From positions 1-32,515 of the forward strand of contig UQYM01000031.1 of assembly GCA_900545315.1 (NCBI GenBank): DNA of 32,515 nt, in the 5' to 3' direction. Made by a program: the position numbers and the translations under genes. Below, piece after piece: positions 6,960 through 16,037 of the stretch (its first letter is position 1; each line of letters begins with the position of its first letter). Under the pieces are notes generated by a model. The model worked only from the letters and a program-made list of their open reading frames with translations, did no database searches and was not told the origin of the DNA. The DNA comes from an uncultured Alistipes sp. (GTDB lineage Bacteria > Bacteroidota > Bacteroidia > Bacteroidales > Rikenellaceae).

Positions 6960-8813
6960 ATGTCGTCTTTAGATGCCATACGGACCTTTAAGTTAGCGAA
7001 AATGATGTTTTTGGGAAAAAATAATACGATGAGTGACAAGAAGAGTTTATCGAAAATCAAGGAGTCGAAAGGAGTCCGGATTTTCGGAAGATTGTTCGGA
7101 CGTCAAGAGAGTATCGCTACGCTGTATGTCGTAGTGATGATGATTCCCAACCTGTTGTTGCTGATCACGGAGCGTTATCCGTTCAGTGTCGCGATGGTGG
7201 CGCTGCTGATCCCGGCTGCTTTTTATGTTCTGTGGGTAGTCCTGTTACGTAAACCGGGGATTCCAATGTTGGTCTCCCTGCCGTTTATGATACTGGGGGC
7301 ATTTCAGATTGTATTGCTCTATCTGTTCGGAGGCTCAATCATTGCCGTGGATATGTTCACAAACCTCTTCACGACAAATGCCTCGGAGGCCGGTGAACTG
7401 CTGATCAACCTCTGGCCGGCTATTTTGGTGGTTTGTGTACTGTATCTTCCATTGTTGGTCCTGGCTGTACGTTCCCTCTGTATCAAAGAGTATATGAGCG
7501 GACTGTTTCGTCGGAAATTCTTGCGGTCTGGACTGACTCTGTTGATTGTAGGTATGCTGTTTGCCACATACGGCTGGATCAAAAATCCCGATTTCGGATT
7601 CCGATACCAGGTGTTTCCGGTCAATGTTTGCTACAACATCAAACTGACCCTCGATCGATGGAAACAGAGCGAGCGTTATCACGAGACCTCGAAAGATTTT
7701 ACCTTTCATGCCGAAAAGAGCCAGCATGCACCGGAACGGGAGATCTATATACTGGTCATCGGTGAGGCCTCCCGTGCCGAGTCGTGGAGCCTGTACGGAA
7801 ACTATTCACGAGAGACCACTCCGCGACTGGAGAAACGTGAAGGAGTCGTACCGTTCTATAACGTGTTGACACAAAGCAATGCTACCCATAAAAGTGTACC
7901 GGTGATTCTCTCTCCGGTATCGGCAACCAATTATGACTCCATTTACAATTGCAAAAGTTTGATCACCGCCTTTAAAGAGGCCGGATTCCATACCTGGTTC
8001 CTGTCGAATCAGGTGCCGAACCGTTCGTTGATTGACTTCTTCTCGGCAGAGGCAGATTGCCGTATCGATATCTCGCCGCGTGAAGGGGAACTATACACCG
8101 ATAATCGTCCCGATGGAGAGATGTTACCCCACATTCGGCAAATTATCAATGAGAGTGACAGCGACCTGCTGATCGTGTTGCATACTTATGGATCCCACTA
8201 CGACTATCGTAAACGTTATCCGCAGGAGTTTGCCCAATATAAGCCCGATTTGATCTCAGCAATTAACACCAGCAACCGATCGACCATGGTCAATGCCTAT
8301 GACAATAGCGTCTATTATACCGATTATGTGCTCGATCAGCTTATTCAACTTCTGGAGCAGAGCAATGCTTGTACGGCGTTGCTGTACTGCTCTGACCATG
8401 GAGAGGATATGATGGATGATTCGCGCAAGCGGTTTTTGCACGCTTCGCCGACGCCGACCTACTACCAGTTGCATGTGGCATCGTTTGGTTGGTTCTCGCC
8501 CCGTTATCGCGAACTTTATCCGGAAAAATATGCAGCTGCCGTTGCGCATGAAAAAGCTCCTGCCACTACGGCTCAGGTATTTCATACCTTGACCGATATG
8601 GCCTCTTTGCAAAGCCCCTATATCGTACCCCGTTACTCATTGGTCAATGAGGGATATAATCCTGGGGAGCGTTACTATCTGAATGACCACAACAAAGCGG
8701 CCGATTATCGAGAAGCAGGTTTGCGTAGAGTTGATTTCGAGATGTTGCATAAACGTGGTCTGGATTGTGACTCAGCGGTGCGGCAAGCCCTGCACGATCC
8801 TAAAGTGAGATAG
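6960..8813 (+). CDS. Lipid A-type phosphoethanolamine transferase (EptA/sulfatase fold family)
   Basis: The 617-aa product has about five hydrophobic segments between residues 53 and 205, then a soluble alkaline-phosphatase/sulfatase-like domain (about 260-560). Visible active-site elements are VIGEASRAESWSLYG (metal-binding Glu at 269), SNATHKSVPVI with the likely nucleophile Thr309, and YCSDHGED with metal-binding Asp and His. Members transfer phosphoethanolamine from phosphatidylethanolamine to lipid A or other surface glycans on the periplasmic face of the inner membrane. The modification can lower susceptibility to cationic peptides. The exact acceptor cannot be told from sequence. The gene follows the Omp85-like gene by 111 nt and may be co-transcribed with it. 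ATG 6960 is the first of several Met codons (others near 7002, 7005 and 7029), so the start may lie slightly downstream. Confidence 0.87.
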   Translation: MSSLDAIRTFKLAKMMFLGKNNTMSDKKSLSKIKESKGVRIFGRLFGRQESIATLYVVVMMIPNLLLLITERYPFSVAMVALLIPAAFYVLWVVLLRKPGIPMLVSLPFMILGAFQIVLLYLFGGSIIAVDMFTNLFTTNASEAGELLINLWPAILVVCVLYLPLLVLAVRSLCIKEYMSGLFRRKFLRSGLTLLIVGMLFATYGWIKNPDFGFRYQVFPVNVCYNIKLTLDRWKQSERYHETSKDFTFHAEKSQHAPEREIYILVIGEASRAESWSLYGNYSRETTPRLEKREGVVPFYNVLTQSNATHKSVPVILSPVSATNYDSIYNCKSLITAFKEAGFHTWFLSNQVPNRSLIDFFSAEADCRIDISPREGELYTDNRPDGEMLPHIRQIINESDSDLLIVLHTYGSHYDYRKRYPQEFAQYKPDLISAINTSNRSTMVNAYDNSVYYTDYVLDQLIQLLEQSNACTALLYCSDHGEDMMDDSRKRFLHASPTPTYYQLHVASFGWFSPRYRELYPEKYAAAVAHEKAPATTAQVFHTLTDMASLQSPYIVPRYSLVNEGYNPGERYYLNDHNKAADYREAGLRRVDFEMLHKRGLDCDSAVRQALHDPKVR

Positions 8814-8838
8814 ATGCTTGTCGCAAATCGAATTACAG

Positions 8839-8880
8839 ATACCCCAACGAATTCATCCCAGATTCGATGGGGTATTTTGT
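8839..8880 (+). terminator. Intrinsic terminator downstream of the phosphoethanolamine transferase gene
   Basis: ATACCCCA (8839-8846) pairs with TGGGGTAT (8868-8875), and the inner CGAAT (8848-8852) pairs with ATTCG (8862-8866) across an A-A mismatch. The 9-nt loop is followed by the T-rich tail TTTGTTT. It begins 26 nt after the stop codon. Confidence 0.8.
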
Positions 8881-9079
8881 TTCATATCGATGATTCAAGT
8901 GTTCGGGAGCGAGGGGAGAATGGTGTGCGATGGCAAATGGGTGAGCAATTGCTGCGGTACATATTCCCGACCATCCGATCCAAACATTGCTGCCACTTTC
9001 TCTGGATATTTTGTTGTGAAATAGAGAACCATTCAGTCAACCTCCTTTTTGTATGGGAAGTTGGTGGAGAAGGAGCGCC

Positions 9080-9829
9080 TTACCAGCGGGTGGAGTAGGC
9101 TTTGAGTTGACGGCGTAACGTCCGATCCTGGCCACCGGTCAGCCGATCCAACAGTTGGTGAAAACGTGGACCGTGATTTTTGTGGATCGTGTGGCACAAC
9201 TCGTGAATGATCACATAATCGATCAACGCATCCGGCAGTTTCATCAGGTGCAGGCTGAGCGAGATGTCATTGCGAACCGAACAGCTTCCCCAGCGAGAAC
9301 GACTGTTGCGAATCGTCACCGTGCCATATTTCAACCCCAGTTGCTGGGCAATTTGATGAATACGGGTCGGTAGATAGCTTTGGGCCTCGATGCGCCACGC
9401 CTCTTCGATCCCTTTGTGTATGGCCGATTGTACCTCTATTGAGTCAGATTGAAATAGCGATGGGTAATAGACCGCAATGATCCCTTGTTCAATGCGTATC
9501 CGTATTTTGGCGTAGTTACCCGGATAGAGTTGAAGTGTATGTTGGCGCGTATGGAATGGCGGTTCGATTGGACGTTGCGGGTGACGTTGCAACTGACGGG
9601 AACGGGCCCGTTCAATCCAGTCGCATTTTTCATCGAGAAACCGTAAGGCCTTGTTGAGGTTTTGGCCGGGTGGAATGGTCAAGCGGACCGAACCGTCAGG
9701 ACGCACCCCGATGGAGAGGCGGCTGGCTCGCGCCGAATAGTTCAGCGTGATCTCTCCCAAACGCGGATGTTGGTAGCGCTCTTGTCGGGAGACGACGGTG
9801 GATGTGGAACGGAATAGTCGTTTGAACAT
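9080..9829 (-). CDS. YgjP/DUF45-family zinc metallopeptidase (SprT-like)
   Basis: The 249-aa product ends in the gluzincin-like motif VIIHELCHTIHKNHGPRFH. The two His and the Glu of HExxH and a following His (KNHGPRFH) are the expected zinc ligands and catalytic acid. Upstream, LGLKYGTVTIRNSRSRWGSCSVRNDISLS, given here only as its family hallmark RSRWGSC, is typical of YgjP/DUF45 proteins. The N-terminal half contains LNYSARASRLSIGVRPDGSVRL-type strands, also expected for the family. No signal peptide is visible, so it is probably cytoplasmic. Its substrate is not established from sequence. It is convergent with the phosphoethanolamine transferase gene. Confidence 0.85.
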   Translation of the reverse strand: MFKRLFRSTSTVVSRQERYQHPRLGEITLNYSARASRLSIGVRPDGSVRLTIPPGQNLNKALRFLDEKCDWIERARSRQLQRHPQRPIEPPFHTRQHTLQLYPGNYAKIRIRIEQGIIAVYYPSLFQSDSIEVQSAIHKGIEEAWRIEAQSYLPTRIHQIAQQLGLKYGTVTIRNSRSRWGSCSVRNDISLSLHLMKLPDALIDYVIIHELCHTIHKNHGPRFHQLLDRLTGGQDRTLRRQLKAYSTRW

Positions 9830-9974
9830 GCAATCGGACTCAACTAAAACGGAGACAAATTTAGAATTTTATTGATTAGGGAGTGTTTCCTAAACTGCTT
9901 TTTGTCCGAAAGAGTGCAGCTCTTAGGATGTAGCATAACAGCCCAAGCGTGCTCCGTAAACAGAGCAATGAAAA

Positions 9975-10008
9975 TACAATAGGCCGACGGAACATCCGCC
10001 GGCCTATT
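9975..10008 (-). terminator. Intrinsic terminator downstream of the GH3 gene
   Basis: AATAGGCCG (9978-9986) pairs with CGGCCTATT (10000-10008), and the inner CGG (9988-9990) pairs with CCG (9996-9998). The loop is 5 nt. On the minus strand the stem is followed by GTATTTTCATT. It lies about 55 nt beyond the GH3 stop codon. Confidence 0.75.
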
Positions 10009-10062
10009 TCGTTGTTGTATTATTGTCCTCACGCGCGGTAAAGAACCCACATTTTTGAGGAA

Positions 10063-12255
10063 TTATTCCGTCAATTCGAAGGCCACTTTGCTACGGATAT
10101 CTCCGGATGAGGCTCCGATCAAGGCTTCAAACGTGCCCGGTTCAGCGACCCAAGCCTGTTTGCGATCATCATAATAGCTTAGTGCTTGCGAGTCAATGGT
10201 AAAAGAGACGGTCTGCTCTTCACCCGGCTCCAGCCGGATCTTACGGAATCCCTTTAACTCCTTAACCGGTCGGGGTAACGAGGATTTTTTGTCGCTGATG
10301 TACAATTGGACCGTCTCAGCTCCTGCCCGAGAGCCGGTGTTGCGTACCGAAATGCTGACCGTTACGGAATCTTGCGCATTCATCTGTTTGCGGTCGATGG
10401 TAGCCTTGCCGTATTCGAAGGTGGTGTAGCTCAGACCATGGCCGAAGCAGAAGAGTGGAGCGATTTGACGGCTGTCGTGCCAACGATAACCGACGAAAAT
10501 GCCCTCTTTGTACTCAACATCTTTGCCGTCACCGGGATAGGCATTCAGCGCAATAGCTGCGTTATCTTGGAGTTGGACAGGGAAGGTGAAAGGTAATTTA
10601 CCCGATGGATTCACCTCTCCGGAGAGGATGGAGGCGATGGCGTTTCCCGCTTCCGAACCTCCGTACCATGCCTGTACAATGGCTGGAACTTTGGTGACCC
10701 AAGGCATCGCTACCGCGTTGCCACTGATCAGGACCACCACCAAATTGGGGTTTGCCTCGGCCAGTTCGGTAATCAGTTGATCCTGTTCGTACGGCAGATT
10801 GTAGCTGCGACGATCCGAAGCCTCGCAATCTTGATTGTCTTTTTTGTTTAGTCCACCAACATAGATCACGACATCAGCTTTGGATGCCTCTTCAACAGCC
10901 TGCTTGCGCAGTCCATGACGGTTCACAGCAGGATTGTTGCTATATCCTTGTGCATAGGAAATCTGTGCATTCGTGCCAAAGTAGTTTTCAATCCCCTGCC
11001 ATGGCAACACCTCTTTTTTGACCTTCAGCTCCGAGCTGCCGCCACCAGTGGTCATCATCTGTTTCGCATTCTCTCCTACAACCAAAATTTTATGGGGTTG
11101 TGCGGGGTTCAAAGGCAGCAGGTTCCCCTGATTTTTCAACAAAACCATACCTTCTTGTGCGATGCGGCGTGCCGTGAGAGCATGCTCCTCAGTGGCAAAA
11201 GAGCCGTATGGACGATCGGGATTCATTGTGGTACGGAACGTGAGACGCAGAATTCGGCGTACCTTTTCATCCAAAACCTTTTCGTCAATCTCTTTGTTCT
11301 GGAGTTTTGTCAAAAATGGTTTGGCCAGGAAATATTTGTCGTAAGCGTTGCTCCAGCTCCAAGCCAATCCATCGGTCCAGGTTCCCATCTCCATGTCGAG
11401 GCCATTGTATGCAGCCTGATCGGTGTCATGGGTTCCGCCCCAGTCAGATACGACAACACCGTCGAAACCCCAGTCTCTTTTCAGAATATCATTGAGCAGA
11501 TACTGGTTGTGGCAGCAGAATTGATTTTTGTATTTGTTATATGCCCCCATGATCGACCATGTACCACCTTTCTGTACGGCAGCCTTGAATGCGGGCAGAT
11601 AGATTTCATGCAGTGCACGGTCATCGACAATTACATTGACATACTCGCGATCGATCTCCTGATTGTTCAGGGCGAAATGTTTGACACATGCCGCTACGCC
11701 ATTGCGTTGCACTCCGTGGATATAAGGAACCACCATAATGGAGGCGAGATATGGGTCTTCTCCCATATACTCAAAGTTACGGCCATTGAGCGGTGTGCGG
11801 TAGATGTTGACACCCGGGCCGAGCAGAATGGCTTTGTTGCGGTAGCGGGCCTCCTCGCCGATGGCCTGGCCATAGGCTTCTGCCATATCGGGATTCCAGG
11901 TGGCGGCCAGACAGGTCAGTGCCGGAAAGGCGGTGCAGGAGTCGTTGGTCCATTTGGCATCGTACCACTCGTCCCACAACTTTTCCATGCGGACTCCATG
12001 CGGACCATCGGTCATCCAAATTTCGGGAATACCGAGACGCGGTACGCCGGCCGAACTGAATTTCGATTGTGCATGGCACATGGCTACCTTCTCTTCAAGC
12101 GTCATGCGGGATAGGGCATCTTTGACACGCTCTTCGATCGAACGACTTGCATCTAAATAGGCAGGTTTCTCTTGTGGGATCGCAGCAGGGACGGTTTTCG
12201 CTCCACACAGCAGACCCAGACTCAACAGGGCGGTGAGAAATGTCGTGTGTTTCAT
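10063..12255 (-). CDS. bglX: Glycoside hydrolase family 3 beta-glucosidase (BglX-like), secreted
   Basis: The 730-aa product starts with a signal peptide (residues 1-25, cleavage likely after VPAA). The GH3 N-terminal barrel (about 40-360) shows MTDGPHGVR, LLGPGVNIYR, VKHFALNNQE and the nucleophile motif GFDGVVVSDWGG, with Asp271 as the predicted nucleophile. The GH3 C-terminal domain follows (about 380-590: VVVGENA-like VVGENAKQM, VVVLISGNAVAMPW, WYGGSEAGNAIA), then a fibronectin type III-like domain (about 630-720). Enzymes of this layout remove beta-linked glucose, or sometimes xylose or arabinose, from oligosaccharides in the periplasm. Exact specificity cannot be read from sequence. The 5' region contains a small perfect hairpin, AATTCTC/GAGAATT, at 12288-12307. 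No SusCD genes are nearby. Confidence 0.92.
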   Translation of the reverse strand: MKHTTFLTALLSLGLLCGAKTVPAAIPQEKPAYLDASRSIEERVKDALSRMTLEEKVAMCHAQSKFSSAGVPRLGIPEIWMTDGPHGVRMEKLWDEWYDAKWTNDSCTAFPALTCLAATWNPDMAEAYGQAIGEEARYRNKAILLGPGVNIYRTPLNGRNFEYMGEDPYLASIMVVPYIHGVQRNGVAACVKHFALNNQEIDREYVNVIVDDRALHEIYLPAFKAAVQKGGTWSIMGAYNKYKNQFCCHNQYLLNDILKRDWGFDGVVVSDWGGTHDTDQAAYNGLDMEMGTWTDGLAWSWSNAYDKYFLAKPFLTKLQNKEIDEKVLDEKVRRILRLTFRTTMNPDRPYGSFATEEHALTARRIAQEGMVLLKNQGNLLPLNPAQPHKILVVGENAKQMMTTGGGSSELKVKKEVLPWQGIENYFGTNAQISYAQGYSNNPAVNRHGLRKQAVEEASKADVVIYVGGLNKKDNQDCEASDRRSYNLPYEQDQLITELAEANPNLVVVLISGNAVAMPWVTKVPAIVQAWYGGSEAGNAIASILSGEVNPSGKLPFTFPVQLQDNAAIALNAYPGDGKDVEYKEGIFVGYRWHDSRQIAPLFCFGHGLSYTTFEYGKATIDRKQMNAQDSVTVSISVRNTGSRAGAETVQLYISDKKSSLPRPVKELKGFRKIRLEPGEEQTVSFTIDSQALSYYDDRKQAWVAEPGTFEALIGASSGDIRSKVAFELTE

Positions 12256-12356
12256 TGGTTAAGTTATTGGTTTATTATCTAAAGCGTAATTCTCTATACG
12301 GAGAATTGGGGTTAGTTCGTTACAGGTTACTCAACAGAATTCACATTATGATGGCA

Positions 12357-12412
12357 GATCTCTTCTCTGGCCCGAGTCCTTCTCTGCTGGGAGGTACTCG
12401 AGCCAAGAGATC
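12357..12412 (-). terminator. Long hairpin, probable terminator of argH
   Basis: GATCTTCTCTGGCCCGAGT (12357-12375) pairs with ACTCGAGCCAAGAGATC (12396-12412) with two bulges and a wobble. It sits just beyond the argH stop at 12426. A U tract is lacking, so intrinsic termination is only probable. Confidence 0.45.
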
Positions 12413-12425
12413 GTGCGAGTGTGCG

Positions 12426-13757
12426 CTATTTCACCAGATCGGCCTCTGCCTGTTCAACCCGTTCGAAATGGAACTGTTCGAGTTGTGCGTCCATCAGTTT
12501 GGCGATCTGGTCGTTGCACAAGTTGCCGATGCTGCCTTCGTGTGTGTGATGAACAGTGTGCGGAGCCTTGAAGTTTCCCGCTTCGATGTCAAGTCCCACC
12601 TTTTTGTACGCTTCGCGGAAAGGCATTCCATTCAATACCAGGTTGTTCACCACTTCGACACTGAAGAGATAATCGTATTTCGGATCGTTCAGAATATCGG
12701 TCCGAACCGAGATGTTCTCCAACATGTAGTGGGCCATCTGCAGGCAGCTGCGCAGATCGGCAATGGCGGGGAAAAGTACCTCCTTCAGCAGTTGCAGATC
12801 GCGGTTGTAGCCGAGCGGCAGGTTGGTGGTCATCATGGCGATCTGGTTGGGCAGACCCTGGATCAGGTTGCATTTGCCCCGGATCAGCTCCCATACGTCG
12901 GGATTCTTCTTGTGCGGCATGATGCTCGAACCGGTGGTGAGCTCTGCCGGATAGGAGATGAAGTTGAAATTTTGGTTTAGGAACATCGTGTTGTCCATGG
13001 CTAATCGAGCCAGGGTAGCGGCAACCGAAGACATGGCCTGAGCCAAAATACGTTCCGTTTTTCCACGTCCCATCTGGGCATAGATCACATTAAAGCTCAA
13101 GGTGTCGAATCCCAACAGATGGGTGGTCATTGTGCGATTGAGTGGGAATGAGGAGCCATATCCGGCTGCCGATCCGAGAGGGTTTTTGTTGCAGATGCGG
13201 TATGCTGCGTGCAGCATCTCGGTGTCGTCCACCAACGATTCGGCATAGGCTCCGAACCACAATCCGAACGACGAGGGCATGGCGATTTGCCAGTGAGTGT
13301 AACCCGGCATCAGCACCTCCTTGTATTTTTCCGACAGGGTCTGCAGCAGGCGGAACAGCAGGTCGACATCCTCGACAATCTCCCAAATCTGACGGCGTAA
13401 GAAGATACGCAAATCAACCAATACCTGGTCGTTACGCGAACGTCCGCTGTGAATTTTTTTACCTGCATCACCGATTCGTTCGGTAAGCATGAACTCGACC
13501 TGCGAGTGGACATCCTCGACGCCATCCTCGATTTTGAAGCGGCCTGCCACAATGTCTGCATGAATCTTTTTCAGCTCCCGTTGTACGGCCTCCAAATCTT
13601 TGTCGTTGAGCAGCCCGATCGAGTTGAGCATGCGGGTGTGGGCCAACGATCCGAGTACATCGGCTTCGGCCAGATAGATATCCATCTCACGATCACGTCC
13701 GACCGTGAATTTATCGACTGCCTGGTTGGCATCGGTATTTTTTTGCCACAGTTTCAT
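12426..13757 (-). CDS. argH: Argininosuccinate lyase
   Basis: This enzyme cleaves argininosuccinate to arginine and fumarate, the last step of arginine synthesis. The 443-aa product has the fumarase/aspartase superfamily signature GSSIMPHKKNPD (residues 276-287) with catalytic Ser278. It also has the conserved HSGRSRNDQV (103-112) and PGYTHWQ (151-157) with its active-site His. The start MKLWQKN is typical of the family. The length is slightly below the usual 455-465 residues, and no part appears missing. argE lies upstream on the same strand, 110 nt away, so the pair forms an arginine cluster. A hairpin between them (13834-13862) may reduce read-through. Confidence 0.95.
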   Translation of the reverse strand: MKLWQKNTDANQAVDKFTVGRDREMDIYLAEADVLGSLAHTRMLNSIGLLNDKDLEAVQRELKKIHADIVAGRFKIEDGVEDVHSQVEFMLTERIGDAGKKIHSGRSRNDQVLVDLRIFLRRQIWEIVEDVDLLFRLLQTLSEKYKEVLMPGYTHWQIAMPSSFGLWFGAYAESLVDDTEMLHAAYRICNKNPLGSAAGYGSSFPLNRTMTTHLLGFDTLSFNVIYAQMGRGKTERILAQAMSSVAATLARLAMDNTMFLNQNFNFISYPAELTTGSSIMPHKKNPDVWELIRGKCNLIQGLPNQIAMMTTNLPLGYNRDLQLLKEVLFPAIADLRSCLQMAHYMLENISVRTDILNDPKYDYLFSVEVVNNLVLNGMPFREAYKKVGLDIEAGNFKAPHTVHHTHEGSIGNLCNDQIAKLMDAQLEQFHFERVEQAEADLVK

Positions 13758-13833
13758 CTGTCGATTCTTATTTTTATGTATGGTTTATTGATCAATTGAA
13801 ATCCTTAAATCCAAAGGTGATTTAAAGAGCTGT

Positions 13834-13862
13834 TGGGTTCAGGTCTGTTTGGCGCGAACCCA
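13834..13862 (-). terminator. Hairpin between argE and argH
   Basis: TGGGTTC (13834-13840) pairs with GAACCCA (13856-13862). Flanking bases GCTG and AGC extend the stem with a bulge. On the minus strand it directly follows the argE stop at 13868 and precedes a CTCTTTAAAT tail. It could be a weak terminator or attenuator between the two arginine genes. Confidence 0.45.
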
Positions 13863-13867
13863 GCACC

Positions 13868-14941
13868 TTATAAAATTGCAGCTAACATTTGGATGTAGAG
13901 CTCGATGCCTTCACGAATTTCGCTCAGGTGAACAAATTCATCGGCACTGTGTGAACGGGCACTGTCCCCAACTCCCAATTTCAGCGAGGGAATATCCAGC
14001 AGTGCCTGATCGGATGTGGTGGGTGAGCCGTAGGTGGTGCGTCCCAAGGCCAAACCTGCCTGCACGATCGGATGGGTCGGAGCGATGCTTGAGGGTTTGA
14101 GCCGTGTTGAACGCGGCTTGACTTCGCATGCGACATGCTGACGGATTGTTTCCAATACCTCTTCGTTAGTATAACGGTCGGTCACCCGAATATCTACCGT
14201 AAAGTGGCACTCTGCCGGTACGACGTTGTGTTGTGAGCCAGCCGATATAATGGTGACGGTCATCTTGACAGCCCCGAACAGATCCGACTCCTTGGGGAAA
14301 CGGTAGGTCTGGAACCATTCGATATCCGGCAGGGCCTTGTAGATGGCGTTGTCTCCCTCTTCCCGGGCGGCGTGTCCCGCTTTGCCGTGGGCTGTGCAGT
14401 CGATAACCATCAAACCTCGTTCGGCAATGGCCAGCTGCATCAGGGTCGGCTCGCCGACAATGGCGAACTCCAGCGGCCCCAAATCGGGAATAATGCTCTC
14501 CAGACCGCCTGAACCGCTGTTCTCCTCTTCCGCCGTGATCGCTACGCAGAGGTTGTATTTCAGATCGGGACGGTCGTAATAGTGTAAGAATGTCGCCAGC
14601 AGCGAAACTCCGCTGGCCCCTGCATCGTTACTGCCCAGGCCGTAGAGCTTGTCCCCTTCGATGTCGGGTGAGAAGGGATCACGTGTATAGGCCGGGTTGG
14701 GTTTTACGGTATCATGGTGCGAATTGAGCAGAATGGTCGGTTTGGCCGCATCGTAATATTTGTTGTAGGCCCACACGTTGTTGCCTTTACGGTGTACCTC
14801 GACGCCTCGTTGTTGCAGAAAGTCCGCGAGCAGTTGAGCAGTCTGAACCTCTTCCTTGCTGAAAGAGGGGGTGCGGATCAAATTTTGCAACAGGCTTACC
14901 GCATCCTGATATAGTTTTTCATCATAGATCATCTTTTCCAT
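13868..14941 (-). CDS. argE: M20-family N-acyl-L-ornithine/citrulline deacylase (ArgE-like)
   Basis: The 357-aa product is an M20 metallopeptidase-fold deacylase. Visible metal-site motifs are LLNSHHDTVKP (about 71-81), GLGSNDAGASG, and TAEEENSGSGG with the catalytic Glu pair, plus a GHAA-type His (GKAGHAAREEGDN). The SPTTSDQALLD segment near the C-terminus fits the last zinc ligand region. In Bacteroidota, arginine synthesis often uses N-succinyl or N-acetyl citrulline intermediates, and the deacylase acts on acyl-citrulline rather than acyl-ornithine. Which applies here is not visible. Its position next to argH supports an arginine role over a generic peptidase. The ATG at 14941 is followed by MEKMIYDEKLYQDAV; the internal Met4 is an alternative start. 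Confidence 0.88.
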   Translation of the reverse strand: MEKMIYDEKLYQDAVSLLQNLIRTPSFSKEEVQTAQLLADFLQQRGVEVHRKGNNVWAYNKYYDAAKPTILLNSHHDTVKPNPAYTRDPFSPDIEGDKLYGLGSNDAGASGVSLLATFLHYYDRPDLKYNLCVAITAEEENSGSGGLESIIPDLGPLEFAIVGEPTLMQLAIAERGLMVIDCTAHGKAGHAAREEGDNAIYKALPDIEWFQTYRFPKESDLFGAVKMTVTIISAGSQHNVVPAECHFTVDIRVTDRYTNEEVLETIRQHVACEVKPRSTRLKPSSIAPTHPIVQAGLALGRTTYGSPTTSDQALLDIPSLKLGVGDSARSHSADEFVHLSEIREGIELYIQMLAAIL

Positions 14942-15144
14942 GATTGTAGCGTCTAATGTCGTTATATGGTCAATTTATGTATTGAGTGCAGGCCCTAAAC
15001 GTATATTGTCGGTTAGGTTGCGTCCAGATCAGCACCAAAATTTACGAGGACTTTGTTGATCCTTTGGTCTGTGCTATCATTTGGTGGGAAATAGCGTGTG
15101 TGCATCGCGTATATCGTGTCGGTTTTATTGTTTTGCCAGAGGGC

Positions 15145-15879
15145 CTACAAACAACGTTGCCGTACCGCCTCGAACAACATGACAGCCGCTGCTGCACTTA
15201 CATTAAGTGATTCGATCGTGCCTTTGAGCGGAATGGCCAACTGTACATCGCACATCTTGAGCACCTCTTTGGAGATACCAGTATCCTCACTACCTAGAAC
15301 CAGTGCAGTGGGGCGGGTCAAGTCGGCCCGATAGAGGGGCAGGGCACTCTTTTCCGAAGCGGCCACAATTTGCAGTCCGGCATTTTGCAGAATGCGGATC
15401 GTATTACGGAGACTTCCTACCCGGCTGACAGGGATAATACTCAAAGCCCCGGCCGAGGTCTTCATCGAGTCGGCATTTACCGGAGCCGAGTTTTTGATGG
15501 GTAGAATCAAACCATGTGCACCGGCACATTCGGCACTGCGGGCGATTGCTCCGAAATTGCGGACATCAGTTACCCCGTCAAATACAACGATCAATGGAGT
15601 TTCACCTTCAGGAATGTTGTCCAACATTTCGTGTACATCGACATAATCGATAGCCGAGGTTACACCAACAGCTCCCTGATGATTGCTTCGGGTGAGGTGG
15701 TTGAGTTTCTCGACCGGCACCCATTGAACGCGGATATGGCGAGCTTTGCAAAGAGCTGCCAATTCGTTCAGCAGGACTCCGTCTGCCCCTTTTTTGAGGT
15801 AAATTTTTTCAAATTCGTGACCTGCCTCAATAGCTTCAATGATCGGGCGTAGTCCGAACAATATGTTCTTTTTCTCCAT
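15145..15879 (-). CDS. rlmB: 23S rRNA (guanosine-2'-O-)-methyltransferase, TrmH/SpoU family
   Basis: The 244-aa product methylates the 2'-O of a guanosine (G2251 in E. coli numbering) in 23S rRNA if it is a true RlmB. An N-terminal substrate-binding domain (MEKKNILFGLRPIIEAIEAG) precedes the knotted SpoU domain. The three SpoU motifs are visible: GAIARSAECAGAHGLILP, ALVLGSEDTGIS, and IPLKGTIESLNVSAAAAVML. The open frame extends upstream to 16098, but I place the start at ATG 15879. MEKKNILFGL is the usual family N-terminus, and the upstream 73 codons are low-quality sequence lying in intergenic DNA. Another TrmH-family enzyme with a related target is possible. Confidence 0.88.
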   Translation of the reverse strand: MEKKNILFGLRPIIEAIEAGHEFEKIYLKKGADGVLLNELAALCKARHIRVQWVPVEKLNHLTRSNHQGAVGVTSAIDYVDVHEMLDNIPEGETPLIVVFDGVTDVRNFGAIARSAECAGAHGLILPIKNSAPVNADSMKTSAGALSIIPVSRVGSLRNTIRILQNAGLQIVAASEKSALPLYRADLTRPTALVLGSEDTGISKEVLKMCDVQLAIPLKGTIESLNVSAAAAVMLFEAVRQRCL

Positions 15880-15979
15880 TGGATCTATCTTGTTATCGTG
15901 CGGTGTAGTTATGACCAGATTCTGATATTGCGAAGATATAAGAATTTGGCCGTTTCTATGTGGGTGCTTACTGTTTAGT

Positions 15980-16010
15980 CGAGTCGTGGTCGTGTAGAGA
16001 ACACGACTCG
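15980..16010. terminator. Perfect 9-bp hairpin between the ABC-F gene and rlmB
   Basis: CGAGTCGTG (15980-15988) and CACGACTCG (16002-16010) pair perfectly with a 13-nt loop. It lies just beyond the stop of the minus-strand ABC-F gene. The downstream tail is not T-rich, so it may be a weak terminator or an mRNA-stabilising stem. Confidence 0.5.
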
Positions 16011-16037
16011 ATTGTGACCTTTTGCGGTTTTGATCGA

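Noticed and set aside
8814..9098. 94-codon open frame right after the phosphoethanolamine transferase gene
   Set aside because: It contains the intrinsic terminator at 8839-8880 and overlaps the end of the convergent metallopeptidase gene; no domain is seen.
10915..12114. 399-codon plus-strand open frame opposite the GH3 gene
   Set aside because: It is antisense to a well-supported GH3 gene, shows no recognisable domain, and its residues mirror the codon pattern of the other strand.
12240..12980. 246-codon plus-strand open frame opposite argH
   Set aside because: Antisense shadow of the argH coding sequence with no family features.
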